Shown piece by piece: positions 56,809-64,000 of a stretch of 64,000 nt of DNA. The translations under genes and the position numbers were made by a program. The first letter of the stretch is position 1; every line of letters starts with the position of its first letter. Source of the stretch: Pseudomonas putida (GTDB lineage Bacteria; Pseudomonadota; Gammaproteobacteria; Pseudomonadales; Pseudomonadaceae); the NCBI RefSeq assembly GCF_028682455.1, contig NZ_JANHLD010000001.1:62001-126000 (forward strand), written 5' to 3'. Below the pieces are notes generated by a model. The model saw only the letters and a list, made by a program, of their open reading frames with translations, did no database searches and was not told the DNA's origin.

Positions 56809-57888
56809 TTGCTTGTTCAGAATCTATTGAGGCGTAACGCCAGCAATCTCGATGTGATTCGGGTTGTTGCTGCATGCATGGTGATTTATGGTCACGCGTA
56901 TTCTATTGCACCTGAAGCAGGGTATTCGGATTTTATACAAAACCTGTTAGGATTTGATTATACGGGATCGCTAGCGGTCAAGATTTTCTTTTTCATAAGT
57001 GGGTTGGTAGTCACCAACAGCTTGCTGGTAAAAAAAGATATCGTTTCATTTGCGATTTCTCGATTTTTTCGAATTTGGCCTGCCTTCATGTTTGTAGTGT
57101 TGGTGAGTGCATTAATTATAGGGCCTTTGTATAGCACGCTTGGGGTTGTTGATTACTTTAAAAGTTCCCAGTTCAATGTGATTGATTACATTTGGTCAAA
57201 TTTTGTTCTTGATATCAGGTATTACCTGCCAGGCGTTTTCTTTGACTTGCCATACGAGGCTGCCGTAAACGGCTCTTTGTGGACGCTATATTACGAGGTG
57301 GCGGCCTATCTGGCGCTTTTACTTTTTTTTGTTTTAGGTATATTCAGAGATCGGTTTGTCGGAACGTTGGCACTCCTGTTGGTAATAACTAGCCTCCATT
57401 TTTTACAGCCGGACGGGCTCCATCCTGTTATGCATCAGCCTCTTTTGATGCAGTGTTTCGCATTTGGCGCATTGATCGCGCTCTACAAAGATCTGTTTGA
57501 TTTGCACTTCGGTGTTCTGGCACTTAGCTGGCTCGCCTACATTGTGACGAAAGATCTGGCGCTATCAAAATACTTCCTCTATGTCTCAATTTTTATCACG
57601 TTGTTGTATGTCTCGGGCCTTCGGCTCATGTTGTTGCTCAAGACGCGAGTAGATATTTCTTACGGGGTGTACCTTTGGGGCTTCCCGGTTCAGCAGATTT
57701 TGGCGCACCACTTCTTGGATTTGGGAGTCCACTTCAATCAAATGGCCGGTATCTTGATCTGTCTATTGCTAGGTTTCCTTTCCTGGCACCTGATCGAATT
57801 TAGGTTCATTCGTTACGGCTCAAATTTGGCAAAGTTGATCAATGAATCCTTATCTCGGGTGAGTAACAGTCAATCAGGTCGCGTGTGA
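56809..57888 (+). CDS. Acyltransferase family 3 protein (O-acetyltransferase)
   Basis: A 359-residue membrane acyltransferase. The first helix region has NLDVIRVVAACMVIYGHAYSI with the catalytic-type histidine, and SLWTLYYEVAAY and ISYGVYLWGFPVQQ follow, all typical of OafA/NodX proteins, which transfer acetyl groups to sugars. It would O-acetylate the O-unit. The start is TTG 56809, directly after an in-frame stop, with AGGTGA six bases upstream. Confidence 0.87.
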   Translation: MLVQNLLRRNASNLDVIRVVAACMVIYGHAYSIAPEAGYSDFIQNLLGFDYTGSLAVKIFFFISGLVVTNSLLVKKDIVSFAISRFFRIWPAFMFVVLVSALIIGPLYSTLGVVDYFKSSQFNVIDYIWSNFVLDIRYYLPGVFFDLPYEAAVNGSLWTLYYEVAAYLALLLFFVLGIFRDRFVGTLALLLVITSLHFLQPDGLHPVMHQPLLMQCFAFGALIALYKDLFDLHFGVLALSWLAYIVTKDLALSKYFLYVSIFITLLYVSGLRLMLLLKTRVDISYGVYLWGFPVQQILAHHFLDLGVHFNQMAGILICLLLGFLSWHLIEFRFIRYGSNLAKLINESLSRVSNSQSGRV

Positions 57889-57966
57889 GCCCTCGGGTAT
57901 TGCACGCGCGAGTTTGTTATCTATTGCTCTCGCGCTTTTCGCTGACTCTTACAGAAGGTACTCGAC

Positions 57967-58881
57967 TTGAAAGTGGCTTGTATTGTTCCAACCTATAACG
58001 GACGGAATGACTTTCTCAGGTTGATTGGCTCTTTGGCCAAACAAACCGCTGAGATGGATGTGTTTATTGTTGACTCCAGTTCTAGTGACGGAACCCAAGA
58101 GGCGTCTATTGAGTATGGCTTGAACCTGAAAGTCATTTCAGGTTCTGAGTTTAATCATGGTGGCACACGCCAGATGATGGTAGACGTCAATGCGGGCTAC
58201 GATGTGTATGTGTTTCTTACCCAAGATGCCTTTCTTGAAAATACAAATGCCATCTGTAATCTGGTCAAGCCCTTCAATGATCCGGAGGTGGGAGCTGTAT
58301 GCGGTCGGCAGCTTGGTCATCTCGACGCAACGTTGCTGGCCAAGCACGCACGTTTGTTCAATTATCCTGATCATTCCCGTGTGAAAAGCCTTTCGGATTC
58401 TTCTGAGTTAGGGATTAAAACTCCTTTTATGTCTAACTCTTTTTCAGCATATCGCGGTGACGCGTTGCGCGATGTGGGGGGGTTTCCTACGCATGTCATA
58501 CTTTCTGAGGATATGTATGTAGCAGCCAAGATGCTTTTAAAGGGCTGGAAAGTCGCCTACGCCAGTGAGGCGGTATGCCGACACTCTCACAATTATTCGA
58601 TCAAACAAGAGTTTTGTCGTTATTTTGATCAAGGTGTCTTCCATGCAAGAGAACCTTGGATTCGTCAGGCTTTTGGCGGGGCGGGTGGTGAAGGCTTGCG
58701 CTATGTTAAGTCGGAGCTCCGATTCTTGTCGTTGAGGCATTCGTACCTTTGGCCTGAGGCATTTTTTCGTAACGCCATCAAGCTGCTTGGCTTCAAGCTC
58801 GGTATGCGCGAGCAGAGTCTGCCGCTAGCACTGAAGAAAAAACTCAGCATGCATAAGCGGTACTGGGATACCTGGGCGTAG
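57967..58881 (+). CDS. Glycosyltransferase family 2, rhamnosyltransferase-like
   Basis: A 304-residue GT-A enzyme: VACIVPTYNGRNDFLRLIGSLAKQ, VDSSSSDGT, FNHGGTRQMMV (a hallmark of dTDP-rhamnosyltransferases), the TQDAF metal-binding region and ILSEDMYVAAKMLLKGWKVAY. The likely donor is dTDP-rhamnose, but no rml genes are in the window. The start is TTG 57967, with GAAGG upstream; GTG 57973 is an alternative. Confidence 0.82.
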   Translation: MKVACIVPTYNGRNDFLRLIGSLAKQTAEMDVFIVDSSSSDGTQEASIEYGLNLKVISGSEFNHGGTRQMMVDVNAGYDVYVFLTQDAFLENTNAICNLVKPFNDPEVGAVCGRQLGHLDATLLAKHARLFNYPDHSRVKSLSDSSELGIKTPFMSNSFSAYRGDALRDVGGFPTHVILSEDMYVAAKMLLKGWKVAYASEAVCRHSHNYSIKQEFCRYFDQGVFHAREPWIRQAFGGAGGEGLRYVKSELRFLSLRHSYLWPEAFFRNAIKLLGFKLGMREQSLPLALKKKLSMHKRYWDTWA

Positions 58882-59075
58882 TAGGCCTAGAGGGAGGCGC
58901 ACGCTGGTTTCTCTGGAGCTTGACGATGAATTGTGGTAAATCGTTCGCCGTGCCAAGAGCGTTGAATGTTTCGCCTGACACTGTGTTCTGCACAGGCAGA
59001 CGTGAGTTGATCGAAGCAGTTTAGATTTTATGACTGCCTGTAGGAATGCTAGAGTACTGGAGGAAGTAAATTTAA

Positions 59076-60455
59076 ATGCGAGCTATACACCGACACCAAC
59101 CGATATTTGCGGAACGTTACCCAGTTCCCTTCCTGGTTGCGTTGTTAGATATGTTAGTCGTAATTGCTGCTGGGATATTGGCATACGGATATCGATTCGA
59201 TAGTTTCGATATGAGCGGACGTTACAACTCAGCGACTATGGTTACGGCTATTATCACTGTGACCTGCTTGGCTATAGGTGGTGTCTACGGCTCACAACGT
59301 GGGCTGTCTCTCTGGCGACAAATCGGCACTCTGGTTGTCTGTTGGATGGCGGCTGCGGGCATACTGTTTTCACTTCCTTTTCTGTTGAAGCTGTCAGATA
59401 ATTATTCTCGTATCTGGTTTGTTGCCATGCTTAGCATCGGATGGGGGGTAAGCTTAGCATTCAGAGTTGGTTTGTATTATTTCCTTCGGAAGATACGGAG
59501 CTCGGTCCATAATCTAAAGAGCGTCTTGCTAGTCGGCACTGGCGGTAGTGCTAGTGATCAGTTGCGTGACCAAGATTCGCTCAGGGAAGATGGGTTCAAG
59601 TTAGTTCGTGAAATTCCATTGGGTCATGGCGACGTGTGGTTGGATGAACTTATTGCCGCTGCCGATGAGGCAAACGTTCATGAAGTATGGCTTTGTCTGC
59701 CGTTGAGCGAAGGCGGTCTCGTTCGTTCTATCCTGTATGCACTTCGTCACCATACTGTCGCGGTTCGATTCATCCCTGAATGGGATGACATCCGCCTACT
59801 GAATCACAAAGTCAGCCATATTGCCGGGCTCTATTCGCTGGATTTGAGTTGTAGTCCAATGGATGGACCTGCTCGTGTGCTCAAGCGAGTCGAAGATATT
59901 CTTTTGGGAGGCTTGATCTCGCTACTCATACTACCGGTCTGTGCCGTTATTGCGGCAGCTATCAAGTTTTCTTCACCAGGGCCTGTGCTATTCAAGCAGT
60001 ATCGTACCGGGATTAATGGAAAGCGATTCAAGGTTTACAAATTTCGTTCCATGGTGGTTCACGCGGATACTTCGGTGAAACAAGCGACGCGCGGTGATGT
60101 ACGAGTCACCCGAGTAGGCGCGTTTTTGCGTAAGTCCAGCCTCGATGAGCTTCCTCAGTTTTTTAATGTGTTGCAAGGGCGCATGTCCATTGTTGGGCCT
60201 CGTCCTCACGCGCTCGCACATAATGAGTATTACAAAGAGCTGGTTGAGTCTTACATGAAGCGTCATAAGGTAAAGCCTGGCATCACCGGTTGGGCTCAGG
60301 TCAGTGGTTATCGCGGCGAGACTGATACCTTGGAAAAAATGCAGAAGCGTGTCGAATATGACCTTTGGTATATTGATAACTGGTCTCTGTGGCTCGATTT
60401 AAAAATTATAATTTTGACCTTTTTCAAAGGTTTTATTAATAAAAACGCATTTTGA
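59076..60455 (+). CDS. Undecaprenyl-phosphate sugar phosphotransferase (WcaJ/WbaP type)
   Basis: A 459-residue polyprenyl glycosylphosphotransferase: four N-terminal membrane helices (about 18-140), a nucleotide-binding-like middle domain (LLVGTGGSA) and a C-terminal bacterial sugar transferase domain (RVEDILLGGLISLLILPV, KQYRTGINGKRFKVYKFRSM, RKSSLDELPQFFNVLQGRMSIVGPRPH, KPGITGWAQVSGYRG). It starts the O-unit by placing a hexose-1-phosphate, usually glucose or galactose, on the lipid carrier. GGAGGAAG precedes the ATG. Confidence 0.9.
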   Translation: MRAIHRHQPIFAERYPVPFLVALLDMLVVIAAGILAYGYRFDSFDMSGRYNSATMVTAIITVTCLAIGGVYGSQRGLSLWRQIGTLVVCWMAAAGILFSLPFLLKLSDNYSRIWFVAMLSIGWGVSLAFRVGLYYFLRKIRSSVHNLKSVLLVGTGGSASDQLRDQDSLREDGFKLVREIPLGHGDVWLDELIAAADEANVHEVWLCLPLSEGGLVRSILYALRHHTVAVRFIPEWDDIRLLNHKVSHIAGLYSLDLSCSPMDGPARVLKRVEDILLGGLISLLILPVCAVIAAAIKFSSPGPVLFKQYRTGINGKRFKVYKFRSMVVHADTSVKQATRGDVRVTRVGAFLRKSSLDELPQFFNVLQGRMSIVGPRPHALAHNEYYKELVESYMKRHKVKPGITGWAQVSGYRGETDTLEKMQKRVEYDLWYIDNWSLWLDLKIIILTFFKGFINKNAF

Positions 60456-60488
60456 TTAAGTGGGTTTTGCTTTGGGCGAGTATCAGTG

Positions 60489-61706
60489 ATGAGAGTGGTT
60501 GAACTGGTTAGTAGGGGGAGGTTTAGCAGCGTCGCATTGTTTATTATGGCGCTGGGTTTTTTTATCCAAATGGCTGGAAAGATTTTTATTGAGTCCAGTA
60601 GTGCGCGTAACACACAAGTTTACCTTTTCCTGCTCTTTCCTGCCCTTTGCGTAGTTCTTTACCGTGTCGTCGTGCGTCGCGCAGTCCAGCTTCGTGCGAT
60701 TTATCTTCCGTGGATTCTGTATCTGGCGTGGGTAGCGCTGACGACGATATGGGCATCGGGCAGCGATGACAGCGCCCTCTCATTAGCCAAGCGCGGATTG
60801 TTCATTGGATTGTTTCTGGTGGCAGTCGCGCTACTCATGCAAGATGATCGCTACCTGCGTCGTGCTTTGCTGGCAGGCATTGGCATCGTAGCGTTCGGGG
60901 CGTTGGCAAGTTTGATCTATCAGTACGTTGTACTTGATCGACCGCTCGCTTATCGTGCCTTTCGTATAGACCGCCTCGGATGGCGTGATTTTGCCGATTT
61001 CAGATGGCCTGTGGCTGCAGGTATTTTCTATGGTGCCATGGCGACATGGGCATTCGGCATTGCTATCGACAGGACCACGGGCCGCTGGGCGTCGGTGTGG
61101 TTTTTTGGCTGTTTTATGATTATCTCGCTTTATGTTTTGTTGACCTATACCCGAGGCGCCTGGATAGGGTTGGTGATCGCAGTCATTGTTGCGGTTTTCA
61201 TACAAAGGACGCGCCGCGGTTGGTGGTCCCTGGTCCTGGCTGGGGGGGCGGCACTCGTTGCAATCGGCAGTTTCTGGCCACAGCTCGTTATCGAGTTCCA
61301 ACAAAACAAGTTGTCGGGGCGGGGTGCTATTTGGGATTACTATCTTGAGGTGATGCCCGGTCATTGGTTGTTCGGGCATGGTTTGGGGACGCCTTTTGAG
61401 TACCTGTGGGAGAATGGCGTCACGGTATCACCCCATGCACACAGTTTGTATCTGCAACAGGTATACGATAGTGGTTTGATCTCACTGTTATTTCTACTTT
61501 CCGGAGTATGCTGGCTGCTTTTTAAAGGGTGGCAACAGAAAGATGAGGGCTGGGTTCGCTTGGCTTATCCTGCCTACATCTTTTCTTTGATTGTTATGTT
61601 GACCGATGTCGAGCGGTTGTTCACTCGGCCCGGTGATTTCTGGACTGTATTTTGGATGCCGGTCGCCATCTTGTTGGCTGTGGTTAGCCGAGATCATTCT
61701 CGATAA
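60489..61706 (+). CDS. O-antigen ligase family protein (WaaL-like)
   Basis: A 405-residue membrane protein with about 11-12 helices and the Wzy_C domain: LTYTRGAWIGLVIAVIVAVF, the periplasmic loop around RGAIWDYYLEVMPGHWLFGHGLG, and the histidine-bearing SPHAHSLYLQQVYDSGL. These match WaaL ligases, which join O-antigen to lipid A-core, though capsule-type Wzy proteins share the fold. The start is ATG 60489 or GTG 60486. Confidence 0.8.
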   Translation: MRVVELVSRGRFSSVALFIMALGFFIQMAGKIFIESSSARNTQVYLFLLFPALCVVLYRVVVRRAVQLRAIYLPWILYLAWVALTTIWASGSDDSALSLAKRGLFIGLFLVAVALLMQDDRYLRRALLAGIGIVAFGALASLIYQYVVLDRPLAYRAFRIDRLGWRDFADFRWPVAAGIFYGAMATWAFGIAIDRTTGRWASVWFFGCFMIISLYVLLTYTRGAWIGLVIAVIVAVFIQRTRRGWWSLVLAGGAALVAIGSFWPQLVIEFQQNKLSGRGAIWDYYLEVMPGHWLFGHGLGTPFEYLWENGVTVSPHAHSLYLQQVYDSGLISLLFLLSGVCWLLFKGWQQKDEGWVRLAYPAYIFSLIVMLTDVERLFTRPGDFWTVFWMPVAILLAVVSRDHSR

Positions 61707-61716
61707 GGGGAGTTCT

Positions 61717-61993
61717 GTGCGGGACTCAAGATTGTCCAGCACCAAGGGTGTGTTGATTTTTTTCGTTGTGTTCAGGCATTCCGTCGATTTCGCAGGCAGC
61801 TGAAGTGGCATTCTGCTCAGTGTCATTTCGACCGGTATTTACATTATCCATATTCCAGCGTTTATTTTTTACAGCGGTGACGGTAAAGGTCGAGGGTTTC
61901 GGGATAAGTATCGTGACGCTGACATTTCTTTTGCTTTCCTTCCAGGCACTTTACCTGCCTGTGTTGACTTTAAGGGTGGGGCTATCTGGATAG
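61717..61993 (+). pseudogene. Remnant of an acyltransferase family 3 gene
   Basis: A GTG at 61717 with AAGGGGAG upstream opens the frame RDSRLSSTKGVLIFFVVFRHSVDFAGS and stops at 61803. It resembles the start of OafA-type acyltransferases, with the histidine at the end of helix 1. Just after the stop the frame reads GIYIIHIPAFIFYSG, like a later helix of the same family, and another phase reads GFGISIVTLTFLLLSFQALYLPV. The order fits an acyltransferase reduced by internal deletion and frameshift. The match is by eye over short segments. Confidence 0.5.
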
Positions 61994-62177
61994 TTGGGAG
62001 GCTGATCGGCCCTTGGCTTGGCGTCCTATGACGGCCTGCCAGCGTCGTGTATATGTGTTGGGTAAAGGGTTTTCAGAGCTTCATTCTTTGAACTGCCAAG
62101 TATGCTGGGATGTCAGATAGACAGGATTGACGCCTTCGTGATGCCGGGGTCACGGGTATAGGGGAAAGCCTAGAGTT
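61994..62177. other. Non-coding spacer between convergent genes
   Basis: With the acyltransferase remnant upstream it forms a 471-bp stretch lacking an intact gene between the ligase-like gene and the sulfatase-fold gene. I see no clear terminator hairpin or repeat. Confidence 0.4.
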
Positions 62178-63884
62178 CTATTTCAGAATAGAGAGCGAGT
62201 ACAGCCAGTCGGGATATTTTAATATTGCAGTTTTATATTCGCCAGGTTTAAAGTCGCTACAGATGCTATTCTGTCTAGCATATTCAAAAGCGGGGAGGCG
62301 TGTGCCTAATAATTCATCGTTTATTACTTGACTGAGGCAAAAGAAAGGCCGACCCATTGCATTCCTCACCAGCGTGTCCACTTGGGCTTTTTCATCATAA
62401 TAGATGTAGACAGGGACATCTCCGCGTAGTTCTTCTGAAGATTGTGCTGAAAATGAAAAGTCTTCATTGGTCGCCCCGATGGTGTCGAACTGATCCCGAG
62501 GTAGTATGCCTTCTTCGTAAAAAAACTTGTTGAGCGCGGGTTTGTGGTCTCCCATGACGACGATCAACGTGCTCGGATTCAGTAGTTTTACTTGAGTTAC
62601 AAATGTTGCGATCCGATCCAACGCATTAGCAAGTCGCTCACTGTAGTTTTTCTGGCCGTAGTCATTATCAAAAAAATAAGGGCCGTGTGTGGAAACGGTA
62701 GTTAGGAACAGAAAGTTATTGCCTTTGTTTTTCTGAATATCGCTGAGAGCCCGGTCGAAGAGGATTTTGTCATCCGCCCAAAGAATGCCAACTTTTTCGC
62801 CCATATCCTCCAGGCTTATGAACTGATCAAAACCAAACTTTGGTGCTACTATATCGCGACGCCAGAATCGTCGCCCATGATTATGTTCTTCAAGTGTTCG
62901 GTAGCCTATGTCTCTGAGGTAGCGCGGCAGCGTATGCGCGGCGGGGGAGATCAAGGACGCATATTCCTGGTAAATGACACCACTCAATGCTCCGTTTGCA
63001 GGCAGGCCGGTTAGCAGTTCAAAGGTAGCGTTCACCGTTGATCCGCCATAGACCGGGGAGATGGCGCGAGTTTGCTTGAAACCGAGTGCCTCCAGTTTAG
63101 CGAAGGGGGCTGCAAAGTGATGTTCATCATGCCAGCATGCTTCACAGAGAATGTAGATGATATTTCTCGGGAGCTCCTCAATTCTCTCAGGAGCGTGGCG
63201 CAGATTTTCAAATGCCAAGACATCTTGTGAGGTTGGGGTGTCAGGAATTCTGCGTCGGCTGGTGTGCGCCAGGTGCAATGGAAGACCATGACGTTCAATG
63301 TTTAATTCCCAGTCCCATGATATATACGTTGCTTCAAGTTTTTCGGCAAGTTTTAATCCCTCAGCGGCTGTCACACGGCCAATTATGTCCCCATAGAGAT
63401 AGAATGGAATCGGCGCCAGCAACAGGCAGGCGATCAATCGAGAAATAGTGCTCTTTAGAGAAGTTTTTTTTCGCGGATTTATTTTCCAGGCAAACAAAAG
63501 AGTAAGTAAGATGGCAAGTAGTAACAAGCAGTGTTGCAGTGTCAAGTAGTGCGTTATCACCGAGGCGTTGGCGGTTGAGGATAAATCGCTCCACGACAAG
63601 GGGTCATTAGTAAGCGATAACTTGATACGATTGGCAATGGATAATACCCAAAGGGTCGCGCTGGTTGTGAGTGCCGAGAGTAAGGGTGCAAAGAAAAATC
63701 TGAGAAGTAAATAAAATAAAATGACAGGTGTAACTGAAAGTAAAATTGGAAGTGACCTTAAATTTTCGTCAACATAGAACATGAAATTTTGCAGGTACAA
63801 TCCAGAAGCAAGCTGAGCTGCGCAGATGGACAGAATGCTGATACTCTCTACGCATTTGTTTGATGGGATTTTCACAGAATTCAT
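62178..63884 (-). CDS. LTA synthase-like sulfatase-fold membrane enzyme
   Basis: A 568-residue protein: four to five N-terminal membrane helices (to about residue 165) and a periplasmic alkaline phosphatase/sulfatase domain. The presumed nucleophile threonine is in PVYGGSTVNATFELLTGLP. Metal ligands are likely in IIYILCEACWHDEHH, TTVSTHGPYF and VVMGDHKPAL. The family includes LtaS, OpgB/MdoB and phosphoethanolamine transferases, which move phosphoglycerol or phosphoethanolamine head groups from phospholipid to a glycan. It is divergent in direction from the O-antigen genes and may decorate the glycan. AT-rich, suggesting transfer. Confidence 0.8.
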   Translation of the reverse strand: MNSVKIPSNKCVESISILSICAAQLASGLYLQNFMFYVDENLRSLPILLSVTPVILFYLLLRFFFAPLLSALTTSATLWVLSIANRIKLSLTNDPLSWSDLSSTANASVITHYLTLQHCLLLLAILLTLLFAWKINPRKKTSLKSTISRLIACLLLAPIPFYLYGDIIGRVTAAEGLKLAEKLEATYISWDWELNIERHGLPLHLAHTSRRRIPDTPTSQDVLAFENLRHAPERIEELPRNIIYILCEACWHDEHHFAAPFAKLEALGFKQTRAISPVYGGSTVNATFELLTGLPANGALSGVIYQEYASLISPAAHTLPRYLRDIGYRTLEEHNHGRRFWRRDIVAPKFGFDQFISLEDMGEKVGILWADDKILFDRALSDIQKNKGNNFLFLTTVSTHGPYFFDNDYGQKNYSERLANALDRIATFVTQVKLLNPSTLIVVMGDHKPALNKFFYEEGILPRDQFDTIGATNEDFSFSAQSSEELRGDVPVYIYYDEKAQVDTLVRNAMGRPFFCLSQVINDELLGTRLPAFEYARQNSICSDFKPGEYKTAILKYPDWLYSLSILK

Positions 63885-64000
63885 AAGCTGTCGTGTGCTG
63901 GTTAAAGGGTCATTATTTTTGTGAACAAAGAGTTTAACGGCATGTGATGGAAGCGATACCCGACTGTACTTGGTTTAGCTGCCTCTGTCTTAACATTACT

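Noticed and set aside
1..64000. tRNA genes, rRNA genes or CRISPR arrays
   Set aside because: None was seen: no cloverleaf with a GGTTCGA-type T-loop and no regularly spaced direct repeats. The repeated palindromes are REP elements.

Overview
The window is chromosomal DNA from a fluorescent Pseudomonas, most likely the P. putida group. Gene content and order (asnO-ngg-M42 peptidase, mnmC, pap, fumC, bolA, trhO, mupP-ubiG, mtaD/mtnA, gyrA-serC-pheA-tyrA/aroA-cmk-rpsA-ihfB), high-GC codon use and REP-type palindromes all fit. This assignment comes from recognising protein families; no database search was run.

Positions 1-47.5 kb are core genome. 1-11 kb holds envelope and transport genes: the lpxL tail, a patatin, an MlaA-like protein, a GH17 membrane protein, a betaine-type binding protein, yjcH-actP, an SDR, ynfA, csrA and yheU. 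11-16 kb is the three-gene operon for the osmoprotectant N-acetylglutaminylglutamine amide. 16-23 kb holds mnmC, pap, a DMT exporter, fumC, a DUF2059 protein and bolA. A group IIC intron (about 23,230-25,149) sits just behind the bolA terminator. 25-36 kb holds trhO, a DsbA-like protein, an ABC exporter, a GGDEF/EAL protein, a TenA-like protein, yciK-mupP-ubiG and the divergent methylthioadenosine salvage pair mtaD/mtnA. 37-47.5 kb is gyrA followed by the serC-to-ihfB aromatic/translation cluster.

From 47.5 kb the composition drops to AT-rich, typical of an O-antigen locus. It contains wzz (chain length), wecB, a Wzx flippase, a GT4, a Wzy-like polymerase, an O-acyltransferase, a GT2 rhamnosyltransferase-like enzyme, a WcaJ-type initiating sugar-phosphate transferase, an O-antigen ligase-like protein, an acyltransferase relic and a sulfatase-fold (LTA synthase-like) membrane enzyme. 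Many of these genes start at GTG or TTG and several overlap, indicating translational coupling.

The most unusual object is a 2,526-bp ISL3-family insertion (48,374-50,899) that splits wzz. It has 25-bp imperfect terminal inverted repeats and an exact 8-bp target duplication. Besides its transposase it carries a phage-like control module: a promoter, a terminator-ended leader RNA resembling the c4 antisense RNA of P1-type phages, a four-codon micro-ORF, and a Bro-N antirepressor gene. The antirepressor is split by a one-base frameshift in a G run, and its distal reading frame overlaps the transposase start by 4 nt. This looks like a phage immunity/antirepressor switch recruited to control, or travel with, an insertion sequence.
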